From Jiella pacifica (GTDB taxonomy: Bacteria; Pseudomonadota; Alphaproteobacteria; Rhizobiales; Rhizobiaceae): 64,000 nt of DNA. The stretch covers positions 1 through 64,000 of the forward strand of contig NZ_JAAAMG010000021.1 of NCBI RefSeq assembly GCF_010500815.1, given 5' to 3'. Position 1 is the stretch's first letter. Each line of letters begins with the position of its first letter. Below the pieces are notes generated by a model. The model was not told the origin of the DNA and did not search any database. It saw nothing but the letters and a program-made list of their open reading frames with translations. Below, one piece after another: positions 1 to 9,006 of the stretch. The position numbers were made by a program, and so were the translations under genes.

Positions 1-120
1 CAGGCCGATCTCGACGCCTGGCTCGTCCACTACAACACCGAACGCCCGCACCTCGGCTACCGCAACATGGGCCGTAGGCCAGTCGAAACCGTCATGTCAT
101 TCGTCAGTCAAGAAGCTTAA
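1..120 (+). CDS. IS481-type transposase, C-terminal fragment (cut by window edge)
   Basis: The frame is open from base 1 to the TAA at 118-120 and gives about 39 residues. They match the end of the DDE integrase core of IS481-family transposases: the segment with HYNTERPHLGY followed by RNMGRRPVET is typical of that family's C-terminus. The catalytic DDE residues lie outside the window. The bases just after the stop (about 121-137, GTGGACACCTTATGTG) may contain the terminal inverted repeat, but the other end is not visible, so this is a guess. An insertion sequence here fits the accessory look of the first 1.6 kb. Confidence 0.85.
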   Translation, partial: QADLDAWLVHYNTERPHLGYRNMGRRPVETVMSFVSQEA

Positions 121-181
121 GTGGACACCTTATGTGACGCCTCCGTGCTATTTAGGCTGTTTGCGGCAAAGCTCCGTCCTG

Positions 182-1606
182 TTAGCGCAGGCGCCGCAAC
201 AAGGCAGCCTCACTAATGCGCGCATCTGTTTTAGACACACCGTATGGCCGCCTGGAACGGGTTCGAAGCCGCTCAAGTGCTGCATCTAAGATGAAGACTC
301 GTAGTTCTGACGAATATTTATCAACACCACCGTTCTGTCCGAGATCGTTGAGCAGCAGGTGAATGTCGTCGAAAGTACGATGACCAGTCCAGAAATCGAT
401 GTCGCGCAGGAGCGAAGCCTCGTCGATCAGTCCTTCTCGCCAATCGAGTTGATGTTTACGTCTCGCATTTGAGCTTGCTTGATTGAGTGCCAGGTTGTCG
501 CCCTGAGGAGCGCGCGAGCTGGCGGCGTCAAGGACCTGGCGGGCTACCCCGAGGAGCGCATCCTCTTCCAGCAAGAGAGCGGCATCGGTCAAATAAGGGA
601 CATGTTCGACCCGAGCCGCATCGCAGATTCGCCGTGCCTGATCATGGAAGGCTGTGGTCAGACACCGCGCCCCGTTCTCCTCATCCCTCAGCTGTTCCAC
701 AAGGCCCTTCAGGAGGTGGCCAGGAATGAGGTCGTCGGACCATATCTCCGGGGTCGCGCCTGCCTGCTGCCTGACGCTCAACCATTCGGCGAGGCACCGG
801 TCGTGGTAGCGCCGCGCGTTACGGCGAGCATGCGAAACAGCCGCAGGACCATTGGGCCCACAGGCGGCTATCGTCGCGACTCTGAACCAGATGAGAGACA
901 GGAGCCAAAGGCAGCGGATCCGAATTTCGGGCCAGCGGCCCCTGCTCCTTCGAGCAACGGTTAAGCAATCGATCATGCTTCTACGAAGCGAGCGAGGGTC
1001 GGCAGTCAACATTGAGATCTCGGCACCCATACATTTTAGGAGCAGATCGATCTTTAGCCGTACTTCCGGTTTTGCTCGTTGCACCTCATCGTCACTCCGC
1101 AACAAGGCCGCAAGATGTTCGAATGCGGTGCCATCATTTCGAAGCACCATCGTCCTCAGCCGATACAACGGGATGGTGATGCGCCTTGATCCGAGCTCGT
1201 CCGCCAGGGGCCAGCCCCAGACCTGAAAATTCACGCCTCGTCGATTTCCCCAGAGCAAGTCCGCCGTTGCACGTCCCTCAGCGGTTCTTCCTAACGGCTT
1301 GCCGCCCATGTCGTCTTCAAAGAAATGCTCGTCCCAATCTTGCCACCTGGGATCAAAGAGGGGAACCTCTTCGTTCGTCATAGTGTCCCAGGCGCGCTGG
1401 TGCGCTCCTTTGAAAACGTTACAATTCCGGCACGCGAGTGCTCTGTTCTCAAGCCCATCCACGCCGCCCCGGGCAAGCGGTACGATGTGATCGGGTTCGC
1501 CAGAATGCCGGTCACAAGGAGCGTGGCAATACTCACAGCGATAATCGGCTCGCTTCGCAAGCCTCTCGCGATCATCTGGCGTCAAGGGGCGGCCAGACCG
1601 CTTCAT
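182..1606 (-). CDS. HNH endonuclease domain protein with long unknown C-terminal region
   Basis: A 474-residue protein is predicted from the ATG at 1606, which has GAGG about 9 bases upstream. The open frame extends 25 codons further, but those residues look non-coding. Residues 20-75 form a classic HNH nuclease module: CEYC, then PDHIVPLARGG, then N-RALACRNCN-FKG. This gives two Cys pairs for a structural zinc and the His of the DHI motif for catalysis. The remaining roughly 390 residues are helical and rich in Arg and Leu; I do not recognise them. HNH proteins of this size occur in mobile and defence contexts. The gene lies 60 bases from an IS fragment and is less GC-rich than the chromosome-like genes downstream, which suggests transfer. 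Nuclease activity is inferred from the motif; the target and role are unknown. Confidence 0.75.
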   Translation of the reverse strand: MKRSGRPLTPDDRERLAKRADYRCEYCHAPCDRHSGEPDHIVPLARGGVDGLENRALACRNCNVFKGAHQRAWDTMTNEEVPLFDPRWQDWDEHFFEDDMGGKPLGRTAEGRATADLLWGNRRGVNFQVWGWPLADELGSRRITIPLYRLRTMVLRNDGTAFEHLAALLRSDDEVQRAKPEVRLKIDLLLKCMGAEISMLTADPRSLRRSMIDCLTVARRSRGRWPEIRIRCLWLLSLIWFRVATIAACGPNGPAAVSHARRNARRYHDRCLAEWLSVRQQAGATPEIWSDDLIPGHLLKGLVEQLRDEENGARCLTTAFHDQARRICDAARVEHVPYLTDAALLLEEDALLGVARQVLDAASSRAPQGDNLALNQASSNARRKHQLDWREGLIDEASLLRDIDFWTGHRTFDDIHLLLNDLGQNGGVDKYSSELRVFILDAALERLRTRSRRPYGVSKTDARISEAALLRRLR

Positions 1607-1960
1607 CCTGCATATCCTCGCTACGATCAAGCCGGTCAAGTAGAGATCGGGACGAGATCCATAGGTTACAAGCCTGTGCACTACGCTTCAATGACCTCGC
1701 GCCCATCGGTGGCCCGCGTCTCCAATCATCGGCCGCATGGGGCGAGACGAACAGCCGCCAATGTAAATGGTCTGGATGCAGCGTGATGTTCTGAAGAGCT
1801 GTTCCACGATGGCGTTTGCGAACAACGTGGAGCAACGAGCCGCCGCGCTGTTCCCATAGACGGTCGCCGATCGCGAGGCCGCCTTCTCGACCCCCCGTAA
1901 TGTCCCCGCAATTCGCCAACCGCACGGTCGCCCGCATCAACGACAGAGCGGAGCAAGACC
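1607..1960. other. Intergenic region, no gene recognised
   Basis: About 350 bases lie between the HNH gene and the ABC transporter. Short open frames exist on both strands but none has family features or a convincing ribosome site. It must hold the divergent promoters for the flanking genes and may also contain decayed mobile-element DNA. Confidence 0.4.
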
Positions 1961-2911
1961 ATGTCCTGGACCAAAGCGGATTCCAAGTTGATGGGCGCCA
2001 TGTGCATTCGAGCGCACGGCCTTACGAAGCGATACGGCGGCAAGACCGCGGTGGACGGGCTGTCGTTTTCGGTCCAGCCTGGCGTCATTACGGGATTTCT
2101 CGGCCCCAACGGTGCCGGCAAGAGCACCACGCTGCGAATGCTGCTCGGGCTGATCCGGCCGACGCAGGGAGCGATCACCATCGGCGGTCGTCCCATTGCC
2201 GAGCTCGAACATCCGGCGCGGACGATCGGTGCGCTTCTGGATGCCCGCGCGGTCCATCCTCAGCGTACCGCATACGATCATCTGCTCGCTTTCGCGCATG
2301 CTGCCGGCCTCGGAAAAGCACGCGTCGACAAGATGCTGGATCTCGCAGGGTTGAGTAATGCCGCGACCAGCCGCCCCGACCAATTCTCCCTCGGGATGTA
2401 TCAGCGGCTCGGCCTCGCGACCGCCCTGCTCGGCGATCCGGACGTGCTCGTCCTGGACGAGCCGCTCAACGGCCTCGATCCCGAAGGGATCCGATGGATG
2501 CGCAGCCTGATGCGGTCTCTCGCCAGCAAAGGACGCACCATTCTGTTCTCCAGCCATCTCATGTCGGAGATGGAGATCACCGCCGACAACCTGATCGTCA
2601 TAGGCAATGGCCGCCTCATCGCGGACTCGTCGCTGGCCGAGTTCATCAAAGCTCACACGTCGACAGTGGTCTTGGTCCGAACGGCGGCGAGGGAACAGCT
2701 CGCCCGCGCGCTGAGCGATGCTGGAATGCGATTCAAGGCCATAGCATCCGACACACTCCACGTCGCCGGGGCCGACCCGTCCTGCGTCGGCGGAATGGCC
2801 GCGAAAGAGGGTATCACCCTCGACGAATTGACCACGATTCGCGAACCGCTGGAAAAGGCTTTTCTTCGGCTGACCCGCAGCGTCACCCAGTACGAAGGCC
2901 AATTGGCATGA
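1961..2911 (+). CDS. ABC transporter ATP-binding subunit (BcrA/CcmA type)
   Basis: The 316-residue nucleotide-binding subunit of an export-type ABC transporter. Walker A is GPNGAGKST (near residue 45), the signature loop is the degenerate FSLGMYQRLGLA, Walker B is LVLDEPLNGLDPEG and the switch-His motif is SSHLMSE. The roughly 90 residues after the core match the C-terminal extension seen in BcrA/NatA-type subunits. The start is ATG at 1961, with GGAG seven bases before it; ATGs at 1991 and 2000 are weaker alternatives. Its stop overlaps the start of the permease gene (ATGA), so the pair is translationally coupled. This subclass often exports peptides, antibiotics or lipids, or performs a Gld/Nos-type assembly function; the substrate cannot be read from the sequence. 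Confidence 0.9.
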   Translation: MSWTKADSKLMGAMCIRAHGLTKRYGGKTAVDGLSFSVQPGVITGFLGPNGAGKSTTLRMLLGLIRPTQGAITIGGRPIAELEHPARTIGALLDARAVHPQRTAYDHLLAFAHAAGLGKARVDKMLDLAGLSNAATSRPDQFSLGMYQRLGLATALLGDPDVLVLDEPLNGLDPEGIRWMRSLMRSLASKGRTILFSSHLMSEMEITADNLIVIGNGRLIADSSLAEFIKAHTSTVVLVRTAAREQLARALSDAGMRFKAIASDTLHVAGADPSCVGGMAAKEGITLDELTTIREPLEKAFLRLTRSVTQYEGQLA

Positions 2912-3666
2912 ACGTTCTCGGCTTCGAATGGATCAAGATGCGCAGCATATCGAGCCCGTGGCTGACGGCCCTGAGCGCGATCTTTGCGGGAACCACGCTC
3001 AGCATGCTGGGAGTATCCGACCTGATCGGCGTTTCACCGGCCGATCTTCCGGATGGCTGGGATCCGACGGCGGAGAGCCTGAAGGGGTTCCTGTTCGCAC
3101 AGCTGCTCGTCGGGATGCTCGGCGCCCATAGCATCACCTCCGAGTATGCGACGGGGCTAATTGGTACGAGCCTTGCCGTGGTGCCGGCGCGGTTTCGGCT
3201 GCTCGCCGCCAAGACAACCGTGGTCTGCGTAATGTCGCTCGGCACCGGCATCGCCACGACGCTTCTCAGCTTCACCGCCATTCAGGCCATGCTGGCGGGT
3301 GCCGGACTTGCCTCAGCCGGAATCGCTGATCCGGGCGTAGCCAGAGCGCTCGTCGGCGCTATGCTCTACCTGACGCTGGTCGGCCTGATGGGTCTGGCTG
3401 TTGGCGTGTTGACCCGATCGACCACAGCCAGCCTCGCCACGCTCATCGGCGTCACTCTCCTCGTTCCAGCGATCGCCCCCGGGATTCCCGGAGCCGTTGG
3501 CGGCTGGTTGCAGCACTATTGGCCCATAAGCTCCGGGCAAGCGGCCTATCGGGTCGTTCCGGTGGACGCGGTGGTCGGTCCCGAACTGGGTCTCGGCATA
3601 CTGGCAGCAGTGACCGCGGCGGTGGGAACTGCCGCTTTTGTCAGCTTCAGTGTCCGCGACGCCTGA
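2908..3666 (+). CDS. ABC transporter permease (ABC-2 type)
   Basis: A 252-residue membrane protein with about six hydrophobic segments, starting at an ATG that overlaps the stop of the ATPase gene by four bases. The beginning, MNVLGFEWIKMRSISSPW, is typical of the cytoplasmic N-terminus of ABC-2 permeases that pair with BcrA-like ATPases: a short amphipathic helix carrying a WxKxRS stretch. It would form the membrane channel of the exporter with the upstream protein. No periplasmic partner or regulator is attached, so this is a minimal two-gene exporter. The family assignment rests on the coupling to the ATPase and the hydrophobicity pattern rather than on a catalytic motif. Confidence 0.85.
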   Translation: MNVLGFEWIKMRSISSPWLTALSAIFAGTTLSMLGVSDLIGVSPADLPDGWDPTAESLKGFLFAQLLVGMLGAHSITSEYATGLIGTSLAVVPARFRLLAAKTTVVCVMSLGTGIATTLLSFTAIQAMLAGAGLASAGIADPGVARALVGAMLYLTLVGLMGLAVGVLTRSTTASLATLIGVTLLVPAIAPGIPGAVGGWLQHYWPISSGQAAYRVVPVDAVVGPELGLGILAAVTAAVGTAAFVSFSVRDA

Positions 3667-3953
3667 TCGAGCACGATGCGACGGCGCGCGAGGCAGGCAC
3701 GGACCGGCACGTCGCCCATCGCGGCGGCTGGCAGATGACCAGCATGTCGGCCGAGCGCTCCTGGCCATTGGCAGTGGCCGCGCCTTCGTGCCGTGGCCGA
3801 TCACGCAACGGCTTCACCGCCCGCAGCTCAAAAAGCCTGCCCGCTCTTGCGGAATTATCCAGCCTCGGTCGGACCCCGTAATCCTGCGGCAATTCTCCGC
3901 GCCCAGGGTCGCCTCAAGCGGAACAAGCGCAGCGGCAATCAGGGGTGCAACCA

Positions 3954-4409
3954 ATGATGCAGATCGACAAGCATCGCGGGGAACGGCCCCGTCCTGGCGA
4001 CGCATGTTCTTCCAGCTTCGGTGCACGGCGCCAGCGGAATCTGCGGCCTGGTGCGCTGAGATCGACAGGTCGCACGATCGCCCTGACGGTCGGCCTGCTT
4101 TCGGTCGGCAATGCGGGGTTCGCGGCGGCGCCGACACCGGCCGTGAAGGAAGAATGCGGAACTGAGATCCGATCGATGTGCCTGCGGCCATGGCGGCTGA
4201 CCCCCAGCGCCATTTCAGCCTGCGTCGCGGACCATCAGTCCGAACTCTCTCCGACATGCCAGGACTTCTGGGAAACCGCTCAGATCTGCCAGCACGAAAT
4301 GGTGGAGGTGTGCGGAGGGCTGAACCCGTTCACGATCAAGAGCTGCCTGCGAAACTCCAAGGCCAAGTTTTCTCCTCTGTGCCAGGAAACGCTGGATATC
4401 GATGAATAG
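3954..4409 (+). CDS. Secreted cysteine-rich repeat protein
   Basis: A 151-residue protein starting at ATG 3954 (AGGGG eight bases upstream; ATG 3957 is equally possible). About 30 polar residues precede a hydrophobic stretch (TIALTVGLLSVGNAGFAAA) that ends in an AxA-type signal-peptidase site, so an unusually long n-region or a later start is implied. The mature part, about 85 residues, has nine cysteines in two similar blocks: EC-x-TEIRSMC ... SACVADHQSELSPTC and QICQHEMVEVC ... SCLRNSKAKFSPLC. This spacing resembles the cysteine-rich GLG1-type repeat found in small periplasmic proteins of alphaproteobacteria. The function is unknown. It sits between an ABC exporter and an RND system, but gaps of 180-290 bases on either side argue for separate expression. 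Confidence 0.65.
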   Translation: MMQIDKHRGERPRPGDACSSSFGARRQRNLRPGALRSTGRTIALTVGLLSVGNAGFAAAPTPAVKEECGTEIRSMCLRPWRLTPSAISACVADHQSELSPTCQDFWETAQICQHEMVEVCGGLNPFTIKSCLRNSKAKFSPLCQETLDIDE

Positions 4410-4594
4410 CGCTCTTCGCCGCACCGGCCGGATTCGTCGTTCACCACGCTGCCTTCTGCTCCCCAACCGGCGCAGCCTCGACAGTCGACTGCCTCCCCCG
4501 ATCGACCTGCGATCAAGAGTGCCCACCCGCAGACGCGGCGGCATCGGAGCGGTTTTTACGTTCGGTCGCCCGTCACTTTCGCCTTAGGAAGAAG

Positions 4595-5833
4595 ATGTCT
4601 CGATTCTCAGTCATTCTGCTCCTGTCGGGCGTCGCGCTTGTCGCCGCCGGCGCCTTTGTCGGTATCCGCGCCTTGTCTCGTCCGGCGGAGGTGCCGATGG
4701 CGAACGAGCCGGCTCGCGTCCCGGCAGTGACGGTCGCAGAAGCTGCGGAAAGAGAATTTGTCCAGCCGGTGACCTTTTCAGGAACCCTCGTTCCACGGGA
4801 AGAGGTGCTCATCTTTCCCGAGATCAACGGCTACCGGATCACCCGCCTCGACGCCGAGATCAGCGACCGGGTCGAGGCCGGAACGGTCGTCGCACAGCTC
4901 GAAGATCGGACGCTGCACCTCGACGTGGCTCAGGCGGAAGCCGAACGGGCACGGGCCGAGGCCGCAGTCCGACAAGCCGAAAGCCAGATCGCCTCGGCCG
5001 AGGCGGGGCTGGCCCAAGCTCAGCAGACGCTCGAGCGAGCCAAGGCGCTGCGAGAGCGCGGCACCGCCACGCAGGTCGCCCTCGACGACGCGATTGCCGC
5101 CGAACGCACGGCAGAAGCCAATCGCGATTCCGCGCTGAGTGGCAAGGACGTCGCCGAGGCTCAACTCCGGCAGGCTCAGAACTCTCTCGATATCGCTCGC
5201 GAGAAGCTCGCCGATGCTAAAATCAAGGCGCCGGTTTCTGGCGTTATCTCGGCGCGGAGCGGACGAGTGGGGTCCATCGCGACCTCCAGCGTCGACCCGA
5301 TCTTTCGGATCATCCGCGACGGAGAGGTCGAGGCCGAGGTCAAGGTGGTCGAGACCAGTCTGGGGCTGGTCAGGGAAGGCCAGCCGGCCACGGTGGAGAT
5401 TGCCGGCCTCGGCCCGGTCGAGGGCCGTGTTCGGCTGATCTCGCCGCAAGTCGACCCCAAGACGCGCCTCGGAACGGTCCGCATCGCGCTGGAGCCGCAG
5501 GACGACCTGCGTGCGGGGCTGTTTGCCGGCGGCCGGATCACGGTCGACCAGCGCCGCGACCTCGCGGTTCCGGCAACCGCTGTGATGACCGCTGCGGACG
5601 GCGCCTACGTCCTGCGCGTGCGGGACGGCGTCGTCGAACGCCGCAGCGTCGACCCCGGCATGATCTGGCAGGGATGGCGGCAGATCGGTTCAGGTATGGC
5701 AGCGGGCGACGAGGTGGTCGCGCAGGCCGGTGCCTTCTTCGACACCGGCGACGCGGTCCGGCCGTTGCGGGCCGACGAAGCGGCGCCTCTCGCCGAAGAG
5801 CGCAGCGCCGCTCAGGCGGAGGCGGCACGATGA
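4595..5833 (+). CDS. RND efflux periplasmic adaptor (HlyD/MFP family)
   Basis: A 412-residue membrane-fusion protein. An N-terminal signal anchor (residues 5-27) is followed by a first beta strand region and the lipoyl half motif around FPEINGYRITRLDAEISDRVEAG. An Ala/Glu/Gln-rich coiled-coil hairpin spans residues 105-205, followed by the second lipoyl half (IKAPVSGVISARSGRVG) and the beta-barrel and membrane-proximal domains. The start is ATG 4595 with AGGA upstream. Its stop overlaps the start of the RND pump (ATGA), so the two are made together. It would link the inner-membrane pump to an outer-membrane channel. No TolC-like gene is present here, so that partner must be encoded elsewhere. 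The substrate is not evident. Confidence 0.93.
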   Translation: MSRFSVILLLSGVALVAAGAFVGIRALSRPAEVPMANEPARVPAVTVAEAAEREFVQPVTFSGTLVPREEVLIFPEINGYRITRLDAEISDRVEAGTVVAQLEDRTLHLDVAQAEAERARAEAAVRQAESQIASAEAGLAQAQQTLERAKALRERGTATQVALDDAIAAERTAEANRDSALSGKDVAEAQLRQAQNSLDIAREKLADAKIKAPVSGVISARSGRVGSIATSSVDPIFRIIRDGEVEAEVKVVETSLGLVREGQPATVEIAGLGPVEGRVRLISPQVDPKTRLGTVRIALEPQDDLRAGLFAGGRITVDQRRDLAVPATAVMTAADGAYVLRVRDGVVERRSVDPGMIWQGWRQIGSGMAAGDEVVAQAGAFFDTGDAVRPLRADEAAPLAEERSAAQAEAAR

Positions 5834-8800
5834 ACATGTCGACCTGGGCGATCCGCAATCCCGTGCCGCCGATCGCGCTTTTCCTGGTCCTGTGCGTGCT
5901 GGGACTGATCAGCTTCTTCCGGATGCCGGTGACGGAGATGCCGAATGTCGATCTGCCGATGATCTCGGTCTCGGTCGACCTGCCGGGGGCCGATCCCGCC
6001 GAGATTGTCAGCCAGGTGATCCGCCCGATTGAGGCGCAGATCGGCGATGCGGCGGGCGTCCGCCACGTCAGCGCCAAGGCGGCGGACGGCACCGCCAGCC
6101 TCACCGTCGATTTCGTCGTCGGCACCAACACGGAGCGCGCGCTGAACGACGTCAAGGATGCCGTGACACGAGCCCGAGACGACATACCCGAGGGCATCGG
6201 CGAACCGGTGGTGCGGCGGCTCGATGTCGAAGGCGGCGCCATCCTGACCTATGCGGTCGCCGACCAGACCCGCTCGATCGAAGGCTTGTCCGCCTTCGTC
6301 GACGACGTGATCACCCCGGAGCTCCAGGCGATTAAGGGCGTCGGAGGCGTTGTGCGGATGGGCGGTACCGACCGCGAGATCGACGTCGAGCTCGTTCCCG
6401 ACCGCCTTCTCGCCTTCGGCGTGACGGTGGCCGAAATTAATGCGCAGCTCACCCGGATGAACGTCGATCTCGGCAGCGGCTCCGGGCAGTTTGCCAGCCA
6501 GGCCTATTCGATCCGGGCCACGGGATCGGCCGAAAGCGTCGATGCGCTGGCGGCAACGCCGATCCGCTTGGCGTCGGGGGACACCGTTCAGCTCGACGCG
6601 CTGGGAGCCGTCACTGAGGACGCGGCGACGCCGGAACGCTTCGCCCTTCTCGATGGCAAGCCGGTCGTCGCCTTCGCCGTGTTCCGCGCGACGGGAGCCA
6701 GCGATCTCGCCGCCGCCGAGGCCACGAAAGAGCGCCTGGCGCATCTGTCTCAGACGCATCCGAACGCGCACTTCACGTTGATCGACGATGCGACGGTCTT
6801 CACGGCCGCCAATTACGACGCGGCCATGGACACCCTCTACGAGGGCGCCGTTCTGGCGATCGTCGTCGTCTTCCTGTTCCTGCGGGACTGGCGGGCGACG
6901 CTGGTGGCGTTCGTCAGCCTGCCGCTCTCCGCCATCCCGACCTTTGCGGTGATGGATCTCCTCGGCTTCTCCCTGAACACGCTGAGCCTCCTCGGAATTA
7001 CCCTCGTGGTGGGGGTGCTGGTCGACGATGCAATCGTCGAGATTGAGAACATCGAGCGCCACATGCGCTCGGGCCGACCCGCCTTCCAGGCGGCAGAGGA
7101 GGCGGCGAGCGAAATCGGCATGACGGTGATCGCGATCAGCCTCACCATCGTCGCCGTATTCACGCCGGTGGTCTTCATGGGCGGCGTCGCCGGGCAGTAT
7201 TTCGGCCAGTTCGGCATCACCGTCGCCGTTGCCGTGCTCTTCTCGCTGCTGGTGGCGCGTCTGATCACGCCGATGTTCGCGGCTTATTTCCTCAAAAGCC
7301 GCGGCGATGCCGGCGAGGCGAAGGACGGCCGACTCATGCGGTTCTATCTGCGCCTCCTCGGATGGACCCTGCGCCACCGGTTCGTTACCCTCGCCCTCGG
7401 CGGCCTGATCTTCGCGGGCTCGATCTACTCCAGCACGCTGCTGCCCACCGAGTTCGCGCCGAGTTCGGACATCGGCCGCGCGATCGTGACGATACAGCTT
7501 CCGCCGGGCTCGCGCCCCATCGACGCCCGCCGGGTCGCCGAGCGCGCCACGGCGCTCGTGTCGGACGTCCCGGAAGTTCGGAGCGTCTTCGTCGACGGTG
7601 TCTCCGCCACCGACCTGACGGTGCGGATCAACTACGGCCAGCGCCACGAGCGGGACCGCCCGGGCCGCGCGATCGATGCCGCCATCGAGGATCGGCTCGC
7701 CGCCATTCCCGATACGCGGTTCTTCGTCGCCGGCGGCAATGCGGGGCGCGACGTCTCGGTCAACGTCCTGGGCGACACCGAAGCCGCCACGTCGACAGCT
7801 GCGCAAGCCCTTGCCCGGGCCATCGGGCCCTTGCCCGAGCTGCGTAACGTCTCGACCACGGCAGCCCTGATGCGGCCCGAGGTCCGGATCACGCCGATGC
7901 CCGAGCGGGCGGCCGAGCTCGGCGTGAGCACTGCGGCACTGGCCGAGACGATCCGTCTGGCGACGCTCGGCGACGCGGACGCGAACCTGCCGCAATTCAA
8001 CGCCGGCGAAACCCGCATTCCCATCCGGGTCCGGCTGGAGGAGGCGGCGCGCGACGACCTCACGCGCTTGTCGGAGCTGCGCGTCCTTTCCGCCTCGGGC
8101 GAGCAGGTGCCGATCGGCGCGGTAGCGGAGGCTCACCTCACCCGGGGACCCAGCACGATCGAACGCTACGACCGCCGCTATCGCGTGGCCGTGGAGGGGG
8201 ATCTTGCGGGCGGCGCGGTGCTCGGACCGGCGATGGATGCCGTCATGCAGGCCGCCGACAGGATCGATCGCCCTGAGGGGACGTCCGTGCGGGCGGCCGG
8301 CGACGCGGAGTTCATGGAAGAGGTCTTCGCCAGCTTCATGGTCGCCATGGGCACCGGAGTCCTGTTCGTCTACGTCGTCCTGGTGCTGCTGTTTGCCAGC
8401 TTCCTGACCCCGATCACGATCCTCCTGTCGCTGCCGCTGGCGATCGGCGGCGCGATCTTCGCGCTCGCCCTCTACGGGGCGGGGCTTGGCCTGCCCGTCG
8501 TGATCGGCGTGCTCATGCTCATCGGCATCGTCGCCAAGAATGCGATCATGCTGGTCGAATTCGCGTTCCAGGCCGTCGAGGCGGGAGCGGGCCGCGTCCC
8601 GGCCGTGATCGACGCGGCGCACAAGCGGGCGCGACCGATCATCATGACGACGGTCGCCATGTCGGCCGGCATGGTGCCGTCCATGCTGACGCGCGCGACG
8701 GGCGGCGAATTCCGCGCCCCCATGGCGGTGGTCGTCATCGGCGGCCTGCTCTTGTCGACGCTCCTGTCGCTGCTCTTCGTGCCCTCGCTCTTCATCGTCG

Positions 8801-8910
8801 TCGAGAGCCTCAAAGACTGGTCCCGGAAGGGCCTCGCCTGGGTTCTCGGCTCCGACCACCACCCGGCGACGGGCGGCGGGACCGAAACGACGGCCGCCAC
8901 CCCACCCTGA
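5830..8910 (+). CDS. RND efflux transporter, inner-membrane pump (HAE1-like)
   Basis: A 1026-residue protein of standard AcrB-family length, starting at ATG 5830 coupled to the adaptor gene. It shows the twofold RND architecture: TM1 followed by a large periplasmic loop, then TM2-6, then the repeat. The TM4 proton-relay motif is VGVLVDDAIVEIEN with both Asp residues intact. The second-half Lys motif is LIGIVAKNAIMLVEF. The TM4 helix ending in EIENIERH resembles the multidrug (HAE1) group. It uses the proton gradient to expel hydrophobic compounds. No repressor gene is divergently adjacent, so regulation is not visible. Confidence 0.95.
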   Translation: MNMSTWAIRNPVPPIALFLVLCVLGLISFFRMPVTEMPNVDLPMISVSVDLPGADPAEIVSQVIRPIEAQIGDAAGVRHVSAKAADGTASLTVDFVVGTNTERALNDVKDAVTRARDDIPEGIGEPVVRRLDVEGGAILTYAVADQTRSIEGLSAFVDDVITPELQAIKGVGGVVRMGGTDREIDVELVPDRLLAFGVTVAEINAQLTRMNVDLGSGSGQFASQAYSIRATGSAESVDALAATPIRLASGDTVQLDALGAVTEDAATPERFALLDGKPVVAFAVFRATGASDLAAAEATKERLAHLSQTHPNAHFTLIDDATVFTAANYDAAMDTLYEGAVLAIVVVFLFLRDWRATLVAFVSLPLSAIPTFAVMDLLGFSLNTLSLLGITLVVGVLVDDAIVEIENIERHMRSGRPAFQAAEEAASEIGMTVIAISLTIVAVFTPVVFMGGVAGQYFGQFGITVAVAVLFSLLVARLITPMFAAYFLKSRGDAGEAKDGRLMRFYLRLLGWTLRHRFVTLALGGLIFAGSIYSSTLLPTEFAPSSDIGRAIVTIQLPPGSRPIDARRVAERATALVSDVPEVRSVFVDGVSATDLTVRINYGQRHERDRPGRAIDAAIEDRLAAIPDTRFFVAGGNAGRDVSVNVLGDTEAATSTAAQALARAIGPLPELRNVSTTAALMRPEVRITPMPERAAELGVSTAALAETIRLATLGDADANLPQFNAGETRIPIRVRLEEAARDDLTRLSELRVLSASGEQVPIGAVAEAHLTRGPSTIERYDRRYRVAVEGDLAGGAVLGPAMDAVMQAADRIDRPEGTSVRAAGDAEFMEEVFASFMVAMGTGVLFVYVVLVLLFASFLTPITILLSLPLAIGGAIFALALYGAGLGLPVVIGVLMLIGIVAKNAIMLVEFAFQAVEAGAGRVPAVIDAAHKRARPIIMTTVAMSAGMVPSMLTRATGGEFRAPMAVVVIGGLLLSTLLSLLFVPSLFIVVESLKDWSRKGLAWVLGSDHHPATGGGTETTAATPP

Positions 8911-9006
8911 GGCCCTCGCTCGTCGCCGCCCCAGCCGGCCCCGCCCGGATCATCCTGCACGCCCATTCCCGCAAAGATGCATTCACGCATCCTATGGAGC
9001 ATCCCA

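Noticed and set aside
5812-8862. A very long (about 1016 codons) minus-strand open frame opposite the RND pump
   Set aside because: Its product is low-complexity, rich in Arg, Asp, His and Gly, with no domains; high GC with strong third-position bias leaves the antisense frame free of stops. The RND protein is unmistakable on the plus strand.
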